Source of the DNA: Flavobacteriaceae bacterium
Lineage (GTDB): Bacteria > Bacteroidota > Bacteroidia > Flavobacteriales > Flavobacteriaceae
Reading direction: 5' to 3'
Length of the DNA: 7,665 nucleotides
NCBI GenBank assembly: GCA_013042255.1
Contig: JABDQK010000183.1
Location: 1-7,665 of the forward strand
The first letter of the stretch is position 1; each line of letters opens with the position of its first letter. Of the stretch, positions 1 to 6,878 are shown in pieces. Under the pieces are notes generated by a model. The model was not told the DNA's origin and made no database searches. It worked only from the letters and a program-made list of their open reading frames with translations. The position numbers were made by a program, and so were the translations under genes.

Positions 1-773
1 AAGCCGTGTTCCTTGACGAATTCAGCTGTCTGGAAATCCTTGGGAAGGTCTTTCCCCGTTGCTTCTTTTACGACCCGCGGACCTGCAAATCCTATCAGTG
101 CTCCCGGTTCTGAAATGTTGATGTCCCCCAACATGGCATAGGATGCAGTAGTACCACCGGTTGTAGGATCAGTACAAAGAGAAATATAAGGAAGCTTTGC
201 TTCCGCAAGTTGTGCGAGTTTTGCAGAAGTTTTGGCCAGTTGCATTAATGAGAGGGCGGCTTCCATCATCCGTGCTCCCCCAGATTTGGAAATCATCACA
301 AACGGTACTTTCTTCTTTATGGCCATATCGATGGCCCTGGCAATCTTTTCTCCAACAACGCTTCCCATGGAACCTCCGATAAAACTGAAATCCATACAAG
401 CCACAACCAGGTCTTTCCCTTGGGATTTTCCGATGGCTGTTCGTACAGCATCTTTTAAACCGGTTTTTTTCTGTGCAGCTTTGAGACGATCTGCATATTT
501 CTTTGTGTCTTCAAATTTCAGGGGATCCTTGGAACTCAATTTGGTGTCGAGTTCTGTGAACTTATTGTCGTCAAACAAAATCTCGAAGTATTCTTTACTT
601 CCTATCCTTACGTGGTAGTCGTCTTCCGGACTCACATAAAAATTCTTTGCGAGCTCTTCGTACTCAACGATCTTTCCCGTAGGGGATTTATACCAAAGCC
701 CTTTAGGAGTGTCTTTCTTCTGCTCTGTAGCGGTCTGTATCCCTTTCTCTTTTCGTTTAAACCAAGCCGTCAT
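1..773 (-). CDS. accD: Acetyl-CoA carboxylase carboxyltransferase subunit beta (partial, C-terminus outside window)
   Basis: This is the beta half of the carboxyltransferase that moves CO2 from carboxybiotin to acetyl-CoA, giving malonyl-CoA for fatty acid synthesis in the cytoplasm; it pairs with AccA. The start is the ATG at 771-773 ([14 protein letters not shown]), and 257 codons are visible before the window ends. Flavobacterial AccD is about 285 residues, so roughly 30 are missing. Diagnostic crotonase-fold motifs are [13 protein letters not shown] (131-143), SGGARMMEA (164-172), [10 protein letters not shown] (202-211) and [13 protein letters not shown] (222-234), all close to E. coli AccD. 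The oddity is the N-terminal zinc-ribbon region, recognisable as [11 protein letters not shown] (26-36) and [11 protein letters not shown] (44-54), where none of the four ligand cysteines remains. The gene lies 36 bases behind fbaA with no visible promoter, so it is probably co-transcribed with it. The family call is near certain. Confidence 0.97.
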   Translation of the reverse strand, partial: MTAWFKRKEKGIQTATEQKKDTPKGLWYKSPTGKIVEYEELAKNFYVSPEDDYHVRIGSKEYFEILFDDNKFTELDTKLSSKDPLKFEDTKKYADRLKAAQKKTGLKDAVRTAIGKSQGKDLVVACMDFSFIGGSMGSVVGEKIARAIDMAIKKKVPFVMISKSGGARMMEAALSLMQLAKTSAKLAQLAEAKLPYISLCTDPTTGGTTASYAMLGDINISEPGALIGFAGPRVVKEATGKDLPKDFQTAEFVKEHG

Positions 774-809
774 AGTCGCTTCTTTTTTAATATCAGAACT
801 ACCTTAAAG

Positions 810-1877
810 TTATAGAGTATTCACATTGTTGAGATCTTCGAAAGCCTTTTTCAGGCGCTCTACAAATGTTTTTTCACCTTCACGAAGCCACACCCGTGGA
901 TCGTAATACTTTTTATTAGGTTGATCATCTCCGTCAGGATTTCCAATCTGAGATTGTAGATACCCTTCTTTTCCCTTAAAGTAATCACGAATTCCTTCCA
1001 TAAAGGCATACTGAAGGTCGGTATCAATATTCATTTTGATTACGCCATATCCGATAGCTTCTCTGATTTCCTCTACTGTAGAACCCGATCCACCATGGAA
1101 GACAAAGTCGATATGGTTATGTTCCACATTATATTTTTTAGTGACGTATTCCTGAGAATTCTTTAAGATTTTAGGAGTGAGTTTTACGTTGCCTGGTTTG
1201 TAAACGCCATGTACATTTCCAAAGGCAGCTGCAACCGTAAATCTATGGCTCACTTTAGACAATTCTTCGTAGGCGTAAGCCACTTCCTCTGGTTGTGTAT
1301 AGAGTTTGGAGTCATCAACATCGGTGTTGTCCACCCCGTCCTCTTCTCCACCTGTTATCCCGAGTTCGATCTCCAGGGTCATATTCATCTTGCTCATTCG
1401 GGCAAGATATTCCTTGCAAATGGCAATATTCTCTTCAATAGGCTCCTCTGAAAGGTCGATCATATGCGAACTGAAGAGAGATTTTCCTGTGGCCTTAAAG
1501 TGAACCTCGCTGGCATCCAGAAGACCATCAATCCAGGGGAGTAATTTTTTTGCGCAGTGATCGGTATGAAGGATTACCGTAGCACCATAAGCTTCTGCCA
1601 GTTCGTGAATATGTCTGGCTCCAGCAATGGCACCTTTGATGGCAGCCTGCTGACCATCATTGGAAAGTCCTTTCCCGGCGTTAAATTGTGAACCTCCATT
1701 CGAAAACTGTATAATCACAGGAGAATTAAGGGCTGCAGCAGTTTCCAGAACAGCATTTACGGTGTTTGAACCGGTTACATTGACGGCGGGTAGCGCAAAT
1801 CCTTTTTCTTTTGCATATGCAAAGATTTTCTGAACTTCATCGCCCGTGGCGACACCCGGTTTTATATTGTGGGACAT
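810..1877 (-). CDS. fbaA: Class II fructose-bisphosphate aldolase (FbaA, class IIA)
   Basis: This is the zinc-dependent aldolase that reversibly splits fructose 1,6-bisphosphate into dihydroxyacetone phosphate and glyceraldehyde 3-phosphate, in glycolysis and gluconeogenesis. The product is 355 residues against 359 for E. coli FbaA, and it aligns with an offset of about three. Catalytic Asp106 and zinc ligand His107 lie in HTDHCAKKLLPW (104-115). The other zinc ligands are His223 in GNVHGVYKPGN and His261 in FHGGSGST. The mobile-loop acidic stretch ELGITGGEEDGVDN spans 171-184, and the substrate-binding Asn283 lies in MNIDTDLQ. All key residues of the yeast/E. coli-type subgroup are present. 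The ATG at 1875-1877 fits the family N-terminus; upstream there is an A-rich stretch rather than a Shine-Dalgarno sequence. The gene sits 59 bases after tamL, with its own possible -7 box, and is followed by accD. Confidence 0.98.
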   Translation of the reverse strand: MSHNIKPGVATGDEVQKIFAYAKEKGFALPAVNVTGSNTVNAVLETAAALNSPVIIQFSNGGSQFNAGKGLSNDGQQAAIKGAIAGARHIHELAEAYGATVILHTDHCAKKLLPWIDGLLDASEVHFKATGKSLFSSHMIDLSEEPIEENIAICKEYLARMSKMNMTLEIELGITGGEEDGVDNTDVDDSKLYTQPEEVAYAYEELSKVSHRFTVAAAFGNVHGVYKPGNVKLTPKILKNSQEYVTKKYNVEHNHIDFVFHGGSGSTVEEIREAIGYGVIKMNIDTDLQYAFMEGIRDYFKGKEGYLQSQIGNPDGDDQPNKKYYDPRVWLREGEKTFVERLKKAFEDLNNVNTL

Positions 1878-1913
1878 AGTTTTTAGTTTGATTTATCTGT
1901 TAGCCTACTCGGG

Positions 1914-1921
1914 CAAAAGTA
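1914..1921 (-). promoter_or_regulatory. Possible -7 promoter box for fbaA
   Basis: Read on the minus strand this is TACTTTTG, an exact match to the Bacteroidetes -7 consensus TAnnTTTG. It lies 36 bases before the fbaA ATG, which would give a leader of roughly 30 nt. The -33 partner is weak: only a TTTT/TTTA run near 1938-1942, next to the tamL stop codon. fbaA could therefore be expressed both by read-through from tamL and from this site. The box alone is short enough to occur by chance. Confidence 0.45.
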
Positions 1922-1936
1922 ATAAAATAATTAGGT

Positions 1937-4522
1937 CTAAAAGGGATAATTGATTCCTATTTGTATGACCGCATTGCCAAAATTATAATCCCTGAACCAT
2001 CTTTTTGATTGTACTTCAGCGGGATTGTAAGTTTTAAATCCGGTGTCGACCCGGAACACAAAATAGGTAAAATCGTATCGAAGACCAAAACCTGTCCCCA
2101 GAGCAATATCGGCAAGGGATTCGAATCCGCTGAAAGTCTTTGCAGGATCATCAACATTGTCCCAAACATTCCAGATATTACCGGCATCTGCAAAGAGAGC
2201 ACCCTTGATATTTCCCACGATCGGAAAACGGTATTCCAGGTTAAAGGCCATTTTCAGATTTGCTTCATTAAAGTCGTTTATATCACTTGAACTGCCAGGA
2301 CCCAGGGAATACGGAAACCATGCCCGGTTGTCATTTGAGCCACCTGCGAAGTAACTTCGCACAAAAGGAACGCTTTCAGAGTTGCCATATGGAATAGCGA
2401 CCCCAAGGAAACTTCGGAATGCCAGAACGTTCGACCTGCTGAGATCCCAATGTTTGATAAAATCAAATTCAGTTTTTACATACTGGGAATAGGGAACTCC
2501 AAAAACAAGCAGATTGTCATTATCATTTTGGTTGAATGGCACCAAATAGGATAAACCAGACAGGAGGTTTCCTGCACTTTCCAGATTCAATCTGAACTGG
2601 TAGAAACTATTGTCGTTGATTCCACTCTTATTATTTTTTGTAAAGGTGTAATTGCTAGAAAAAATCAAGTTGTTTTCTGTGAGTCGGTCTCTGCGTTCTT
2701 CTATACGGCTTACGTCAATAAAATCATCGGTATCGGTTGTAATAGTCCCGTCGAGGACCGCCTGGGTAAAACCGGTTGTTCCTTCAGGGATGATAAGGTT
2801 AGGATCATCCGGATCATCTGTAGAATCAAAGAAGTCGGCCAGGGCAGGATCGTCCTCATAATTATCAGCGATGTCATCGAGTGATTCATATGTACTGGTA
2901 TAAACATTAAAAAATCGATCCGGGTTGACATTCCTTACATAGAGGATGTTTAACAATTCAAGTGAATTCCTTTTATAGGTATTAGGAACCCAGCCGTAGC
3001 TCAAAATAGAATTGAGAGTTTGCTTGTCCAGACCGATATTTTTCTGGAAGCTGGTACCTGCAGAAATACTGGTTTTGGGGAGCATAAAATTGGGGATAAT
3101 ACGCTTGGTATTCAGCAAGGGAAACCAAATCCTGGGAAAGGTAAGGTTAATATCAGCTCCCACTTCCGAGAAAAAATCCTCAGGAAGGGAAGTGTCACTT
3201 AAAAGACCAAACGTCCCCCGTGCAGACAGACTTAAAGTTTCTGCACCCCCAAATACATTTCTGGTAATAAGGGAACTGCTAAACCCGATTCCCAGGCGTT
3301 GAATATTGGAATGCGTAATATCCAGGTTAAGGCCCAGCGAATATTTTGGTCTTGCTGTTAAAAAAATATTAGAAATGAGTTTGGTTTGTGTGCTGTCTTC
3401 GAGAATCTGGATATTAGGATATTTAAAGGTGTTGAGGTTGGTGATCTGCCGATAGGTTCTTAGCCTGTCCAGATCTCTGTACAAACTGTCCTTTTCAAAA
3501 AAAATGGCATCGGTGAGAGCCTTGGGTTTGTACCTTAATTTCTCTTTAAAGTAAATTGTGTAATTCTCAAATTCGGTAGATTGCAGGTTTGCAGTCTCAT
3601 CTCCAAATTCGTAATCGGCATAAATATTAATTTTATCGAAGGAAAATACTTTATATTCAGAAGTGGTAATCGCCGTATCACTTCGTTTTCGCAGGTTATC
3701 TATATTGAGTTCTACGTTCATCTGCTGATCGTCCCTTACCTCAGTAGTATCGCGAAGAATATCATAGGTGATAGAGCTCTCCTGAAAATTATAAACACCT
3801 GAATTCCGGAACAACTCCGTAAGCCTTTGTCTTTCGTTGTTAAAATCGGTCAGATCGAATTGCTTCTTTTCTTTGATGAAGGAATTCTCCCTGGTGAGCT
3901 GGTATAAAGAATCGATTGCCGGAGAGGCAATATTGCGGGATAGCGAATCGATAAAATAAGGATTGCCCAGTGTAACATTGTAATCGATTGCTGCCCGTTG
4001 CTTCCTTTTCTCTTCCCTGATCTCAAAGGTTGTTGAATTGTTGAAATATCCCTTACTTCCATAAAAGGAATTCAATCTCTGAAGCGTTTTCCTTGCTCTG
4101 GAAGTATCGATCACCACCGGGGCCTCTCCAATTTTCTTTAGCCATTCGCTGTATCCTTTTACGAAAAATGATTCCCCCAAAGCGTCAACCTGTTTTTGTG
4201 ACAAGAGATTGGCCAGACGTTCTTCCCTTCCTGGTTTTTTATTCAGCCATGCCTGAAAGGTGGAATCAGGGTCCTTTTTAGCCAGATTGTAGAGATTAAG
4301 GCGCAGCGGATATCCCAAAACACGGGTATTGGGTTCCTGAACGATAAGACTTTTAATATCTTCGTCCAGGATCTTTTCGCCATCGACAAGAATCGTATTT
4401 TTTGTGAGTAAAAGTTCGTCTTCCCCAACCCTTTTTAGTGTATTACAGGAGGAAAGCAACGCGATAAGCAGGAAGATACCTATTTTAGCAGCGATGCCTT
4501 TAAGAGGAAAGGGGGTATTCAT
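1937..4522 (-). CDS. tamL: TamL-type BamA/TamA-family outer membrane lipoprotein (Omp85 superfamily)
   Basis: This is an outer membrane Omp85 protein with periplasmic POTRA-like regions and a C-terminal beta-barrel, of the lipoprotein subtype found in Bacteroidetes (TamL). It is expected to work with a TamB-like partner in outer membrane and envelope assembly; no tamB is in the window. From the ATG at 4520-4522 the product is 861 residues. It opens with a signal peptide and lipobox LLSSC (Cys26), which implies an N-terminal lipid anchor. Next comes VGEDELLLTKNTILVDG, typical of the family. The strand-rich barrel occupies about the last 450 residues and ends in the terminal aromatic NYPF. The L6 motif, VRG(F/Y) in classical Omp85, is represented by FAGGSNDNRAW with Arg near 733. 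An Asp-rich insertion spans about 546-603. A longer form starting with TTG at 4562-4564 is possible on paper, but it would overlap the divergent gene and put 14 residues before the signal peptide. Confidence 0.9.
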   Translation of the reverse strand: MNTPFPLKGIAAKIGIFLLIALLSSCNTLKRVGEDELLLTKNTILVDGEKILDEDIKSLIVQEPNTRVLGYPLRLNLYNLAKKDPDSTFQAWLNKKPGREERLANLLSQKQVDALGESFFVKGYSEWLKKIGEAPVVIDTSRARKTLQRLNSFYGSKGYFNNSTTFEIREEKRKQRAAIDYNVTLGNPYFIDSLSRNIASPAIDSLYQLTRENSFIKEKKQFDLTDFNNERQRLTELFRNSGVYNFQESSITYDILRDTTEVRDDQQMNVELNIDNLRKRSDTAITTSEYKVFSFDKINIYADYEFGDETANLQSTEFENYTIYFKEKLRYKPKALTDAIFFEKDSLYRDLDRLRTYRQITNLNTFKYPNIQILEDSTQTKLISNIFLTARPKYSLGLNLDITHSNIQRLGIGFSSSLITRNVFGGAETLSLSARGTFGLLSDTSLPEDFFSEVGADINLTFPRIWFPLLNTKRIIPNFMLPKTSISAGTSFQKNIGLDKQTLNSILSYGWVPNTYKRNSLELLNILYVRNVNPDRFFNVYTSTYESLDDIADNYEDDPALADFFDSTDDPDDPNLIIPEGTTGFTQAVLDGTITTDTDDFIDVSRIEERRDRLTENNLIFSSNYTFTKNNKSGINDNSFYQFRLNLESAGNLLSGLSYLVPFNQNDNDNLLVFGVPYSQYVKTEFDFIKHWDLSRSNVLAFRSFLGVAIPYGNSESVPFVRSYFAGGSNDNRAWFPYSLGPGSSSDINDFNEANLKMAFNLEYRFPIVGNIKGALFADAGNIWNVWDNVDDPAKTFSGFESLADIALGTGFGLRYDFTYFVFRVDTGFKTYNPAEVQSKRWFRDYNFGNAVIQIGINYPF

Positions 4523-4528
4523 AAGTAC

Positions 4529-4564
4529 CAAAAATACATTATTTGGATGGTTGGTAAAAGTCAA
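4529..4564 (-). promoter_or_regulatory. Probable tamL promoter, with -7 box at 4529-4536
   Basis: On the minus strand TATTTTTG (4529-4536) matches TAnnTTTG exactly. A TTGAC lies 23 bases further upstream (4560-4564) and a TTTT run about 19 bases upstream. Only six bases separate the box from the tamL ATG, so transcription would begin at or within a few bases of the start codon and leave little or no leader. The upstream half lies inside the first codons of the divergent methyltransferase gene. Confidence 0.5.
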
Positions 4565-5290
4565 TTAAAGTTTATAAAAAGCTTACAACTAAAAAAATAC
4601 CGAAAGGCAAATGGCCTGTTCGTGGCCGAAGGAGTTAAACTGGTTAATGAGTTATTACAAACCGATCTGGAGTCTGAAGGGGTCTATACTACTCAGCCGG
4701 AACTGCTGCCTCCCGATTTCTCTTCATTTGAAATTATCGGCAAGTCGGATCTCAAAAGAATGAGCGGACTCAAAACTCCAAACAAGGTGCTGGCAGTTTT
4801 TCGGATTCCAAAAGCTCCCGAAGCGGTTATGGAAGAATGGACAATCGCCCTGGACGGAGTAAAAGATCCGGGGAACCTGGGAACCATCATTCGTCTTTGC
4901 GATTGGTTTGGAATTCGGCAACTGCTGTGCTCGGAAGATACTGTAGATTGCTATAACCCTAAAGTTCTGCAGGCAACGATGGGGTCTATCGCCCGTGTAA
5001 ATATTATTTATACACCCCTGGAAGCCCTGTTGACAAATTTGGATTTGCCAGTTTACGGTGCGGATATGGAAGGGGAAAATGTCTATGGAATCAACTGGCC
5101 GTCCAGTGGAATTCTGGTTATGGGGAATGAAGCCCATGGAATTTCGGACGAAGTGAGCAAAGTACTGGAGAAAAAGGTAAGCATCCCTCAATTTGGGAAA
5201 AGTACAACTGAAAGCCTCAATGTGGCTACGGCAACTGCTGTATTGTTAAGTGAACTGCGAAGAGGGGGTAGCGGATTTACTCAAAAGTGA
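4547..5290 (+). CDS. TrmH/SpoU-family RNA 2'-O-methyltransferase (SPOUT fold)
   Basis: This is an S-adenosylmethionine-dependent methyltransferase expected to 2'-O-methylate a ribose in rRNA or tRNA in the cytoplasm; the exact target cannot be read from the sequence. The product is 247 residues. The N-terminal substrate-binding domain carries the typical KSQLKFIKSL start and LFVAEGVKLVNELL (24-37). The SPOUT catalytic domain follows: motif 1 ALDGVKDPGNLGTIIR (101-116, with Asn110 and presumed catalytic Arg116), motif 2 ILVMGNEAHGIS (189-200, with Glu195), and motif 3 TTESLNVATATAVLLSEL (220-237, with the SLN turn that shapes the trefoil knot). All three motifs are intact. The ATG at 4547 is the only plausible start, since the next Met falls well inside the first domain. 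It starts 24 bases from divergent tamL and its last 14 bases overlap the end of convergent porT. The Shine-Dalgarno region is unremarkable and no clear promoter was found. Confidence 0.94.
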   Translation: MVGKSQLKFIKSLQLKKYRKANGLFVAEGVKLVNELLQTDLESEGVYTTQPELLPPDFSSFEIIGKSDLKRMSGLKTPNKVLAVFRIPKAPEAVMEEWTIALDGVKDPGNLGTIIRLCDWFGIRQLLCSEDTVDCYNPKVLQATMGSIARVNIIYTPLEALLTNLDLPVYGADMEGENVYGINWPSSGILVMGNEAHGISDEVSKVLEKKVSIPQFGKSTTESLNVATATAVLLSELRRGGSGFTQK

Positions 5291-5975
5291 AATTTACAAA
5301 AACACCGCGTGTGCGAAGGGCATCAATATTAGCCGTCCAGGGACTTGTTGGATCATTATCCGGAACCAGTTCATCAGTTATCGCAAACACGCCCCGTATG
5401 GAGGGTGAGAATTTAAAATATTCGGTGTAAAAATCGATCCCAAATCCCAGTTCGTAATTAAAAACCTGACTTTTCATTCTGAAGGTTCCGCTGCTGTTGT
5501 CATCAAGGCTGTCCTCGTTGCTGCCCAGGTTGAGGGAGGCCGAAAAACCTCCTACAAGAAAGGGTTTCCAGTTTCCGATTCTCTTCGTACTTGCTTTCAG
5601 CAAAAGGGGAAAGTTAATGTAGGTCGATTTCACCTCTCTGATAGCATCATTTTCTTCTGAAAAACCAGGAAATCCAAGAGTTCTTGTGCCGTAGTAAAGA
5701 CCCGGTTCAAATCGAAGATCAAGGTGATCGTGCAATCGCAATTCACCGATGAGGCCAACATTAAATCCCATGGTCTTATCAACCAAAATGTCCTGGAGGT
5801 CATTGGCGTATTCAAACTTAAAATCATATTGATTAAAGCCAAGGAAATACCCCCAGTTCAGCAAGGCCTTATCTTCATTTTCCAGGTTGAGGATGGGTTT
5901 TTCATTGAACTGTGCAAATACTCCGTAACCCGAGGTACAAAGTAACAGTGCCAGTAGAATGGTGAATCTTCTCAT
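5277..5975 (-). CDS. porT: PorT/SprT-family protein, type IX secretion / gliding motility component
   Basis: This is a 232-residue exported protein with a type I signal peptide: a basic start (MRRF), a hydrophobic core rich in Leu, and a likely cut after VFA before QFNEK. The mature part alternates short amphipathic strands with Asn/Asp-rich turns, for example LRFEPGLYYGTR, STYINFPLLLKAS and FKFSPSIRGVF, and ends RGVFVNFTFE. That is the pattern of a small outer-membrane beta-barrel of the PorT family. In Porphyromonas gingivalis PorT, and in Flavobacterium johnsoniae its relative SprT, are needed for type IX secretion, which exports adhesins, gingipain-type enzymes and gliding proteins across the outer membrane. 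Position right after ubiE, four bases from its stop codon, supports the PorT assignment over a generic barrel protein, as this pairing is common in flavobacteria to my knowledge. A generic OMP_b-brl_2 protein remains the alternative. Confidence 0.85.
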   Translation of the reverse strand: MRRFTILLALLLCTSGYGVFAQFNEKPILNLENEDKALLNWGYFLGFNQYDFKFEYANDLQDILVDKTMGFNVGLIGELRLHDHLDLRFEPGLYYGTRTLGFPGFSEENDAIREVKSTYINFPLLLKASTKRIGNWKPFLVGGFSASLNLGSNEDSLDDNSSGTFRMKSQVFNYELGFGIDFYTEYFKFSPSIRGVFAITDELVPDNDPTSPWTANIDALRTRGVFVNFTFE

Positions 5976-5979
5976 AAAT

Positions 5980-6708
5980 TTACTTCGAGGCTATATAAAT
6001 GGAGGCCACCCCAAATGTCTGGGGCTTGTTCTCCATACCTATAAACCCGATTTTCCCTAAAATATTGTTGAATTCGCGGCCATGGGGAAATACCGAAGCA
6101 GAATCACTTAAATACTGATATGCCGATCTGTCTTTAGAGAAAATTTTACCGATCGCGGGCAGAACATATTTGGAGTAGAACTTGTAACCTTGTTTAAAGG
6201 GTGTTTTCGATGGCACCGAGGTTTCCAGGATCACCAGAGTGCCTTTTGGCTTCAGAACCCTGTAGATCTCAGCCAGGCCCTTCTCCAGATTTTCAAAATT
6301 GCGGACCCCAAAAGCCACAGTAACGGCATCAAAACTATCATCTTCGAAGTGGAGGTTTTCACTGTCGCCAACTATCATTTCCACTTTTCCTTCCAATTTT
6401 TTCCGAACAACTTTTGATTTTCCAACCTCAAGCATCCCTTTGGAAATGTCGAGACCAACAATCCTGGAAGCTCCGGTTTCTACCAGATTGATGGCGAGGT
6501 CTCCTGTACCAGTGGCAATGTCCAGAATTTTATCGGGGGATTTCGTCTTTAATATCCCGACTACCTTTTTTCGCCATTTCACGTCGATCCCGAAGGAAAT
6601 AACCCTGTTCAAACCGTCGTATTCACCAGAAATGGTGTCGAACATAGTGGTTACCTGCTCCTTTTTACCCTGTGATGAGTCTTTGTATGGTGTTACGTTC
6701 CTAGGCAT
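5980..6708 (-). CDS. ubiE: Demethylmenaquinone methyltransferase (UbiE/MenG family)
   Basis: This cytoplasmic, SAM-dependent C-methyltransferase catalyses the last step of menaquinone synthesis, demethylmenaquinone to menaquinone. Members of this phylum use menaquinone rather than ubiquinone, so MenG is the more accurate functional name. The product is 242 residues, a normal length. The UbiE signature [18 protein letters not shown] occupies 30-47. Class I Rossmann motif [13 protein letters not shown] (61-72), is followed by the acidic end of strand 2 in IVGLD (83-87), then VGDSENLHF (113-121), [13 protein letters not shown] (126-138) and the second signature [13 protein letters not shown] (150-162). 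The usual KPGG is KPKG here, a mild change. The ATG at 6706-6708 is preceded by a strong flavobacterial -7 box. Its stop codon is four bases from the porT start, so the two are probably transcribed together and may be translationally coupled. Confidence 0.97.
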   Translation of the reverse strand: MPRNVTPYKDSSQGKKEQVTTMFDTISGEYDGLNRVISFGIDVKWRKKVVGILKTKSPDKILDIATGTGDLAINLVETGASRIVGLDISKGMLEVGKSKVVRKKLEGKVEMIVGDSENLHFEDDSFDAVTVAFGVRNFENLEKGLAEIYRVLKPKGTLVILETSVPSKTPFKQGYKFYSKYVLPAIGKIFSKDRSAYQYLSDSASVFPHGREFNNILGKIGFIGMENKPQTFGVASIYIASK

Positions 6709-6724
6709 TACAGCAATTTTCCTG

Positions 6725-6732
6725 CAAAGATA
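6725..6732 (-). promoter_or_regulatory. Probable -7 promoter box for the ubiE-porT operon
   Basis: Minus-strand TATCTTTG, followed by CA, is a textbook match to the Bacteroidetes -7 consensus TAnnTTTG. It ends 16 bases before the ubiE ATG, which would give a leader of about 10 nt. I see no convincing TTTG at the -33 position; the region reads GTTAAAC. This is the best-placed promoter candidate in the window. Confidence 0.6.
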
Positions 6733-6734
6733 GC

Positions 6735-6805
6735 ATATAGTAGAAGTTTAACAGCTGGCAATGAGAAGAAGTATGCCTTCACATCAGAATCTCAACTTCC
6801 TATAT
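6735..6805. repeat. Imperfect inverted repeat in the ubiE/trkA divergent spacer
   Basis: The left arm, ATATAG-TA-GAAGTT (6735-6748), is complementary to the right arm, AACTTCCTATAT (6794-6805), giving 12 pairs with a two-base bulge around a 45-base loop. The nine bases AACTTCCTA of the right arm recur directly at 6894-6902. The arms lie between the ubiE -7 box and the trkA -7 box, where an operator would sit. Arms this short and A/T-rich can arise by chance, so a regulator-binding role is only a guess. Confidence 0.25.
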
Positions 6806-6827
6806 ACCGGTTTGAAATAAAAATGTG

Positions 6828-6835
6828 TAATTTTG
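6828..6835 (+). promoter_or_regulatory. Possible -7 promoter box for trkA
   Basis: TAATTTTG matches TAnnTTTG exactly. A TTTG at 6811-6814 lies only 13 bases upstream, shorter than the usual -33/-7 spacing, so the upstream element is uncertain. Transcription from here would begin near 6842 and give trkA a leader of about 100 nt, unusually long compared with the short leaders predicted for tamL and ubiE. A weaker near-match, TATGTTTA at 6917-6924, sits closer to trkA and could be an alternative. Confidence 0.4.
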
Positions 6836-6846
6836 CCTCGCAAACC

Positions 6847-6867
6847 ATGCAACTCTTCCTTAGGTAA
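6847..6867 (+). other. Six-codon ORF in the trkA leader
   Basis: ATG at 6847 opens the peptide MQLFLR and ends at TAA 6865-6867. It starts 11 bases after the end of the TAATTTTG box, the kind of distance seen at real flavobacterial gene starts. It could be a translated leader peptide or simply chance; a run of six codons carries no statistical weight by itself. Confidence 0.15.
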
Positions 6868-6878
6868 GTGCCGTGGCT

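Noticed and set aside
232..618. Open frame of 128 codons on the plus strand
   Set aside because: It lies entirely antisense to accD, has low-complexity Ser/Phe/Pro-rich content with no recognisable domain, and vanishes as a candidate once accD is read through the same bases.
1878..1936. Intrinsic terminator between tamL and fbaA
   Set aside because: The best pairing (GCC with GGC around 1903-1913) has only three pairs and no following U-run in either direction.
4523..4564. N-terminal extension of TamL from a TTG codon
   Set aside because: It would overlap the divergent gene, begin inside the presumed promoter and precede the signal peptide with 14 unrelated residues. The ATG at 4520-4522 explains everything better.
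4724..5191. Open frame of 155 codons on the minus strand
   Set aside because: It is antisense to the RNA methyltransferase, whose three SPOUT motifs are intact. The antisense product looks like random translation, rich in Phe, Gln, His and Arg.
6299..6733. Open frame of 144 codons on the plus strand
   Set aside because: It is antisense to ubiE and extends only 25 bases past its start. There is no signal peptide, domain or promoter, and composition is Ser/Thr/Phe-rich as expected from the opposite strand.
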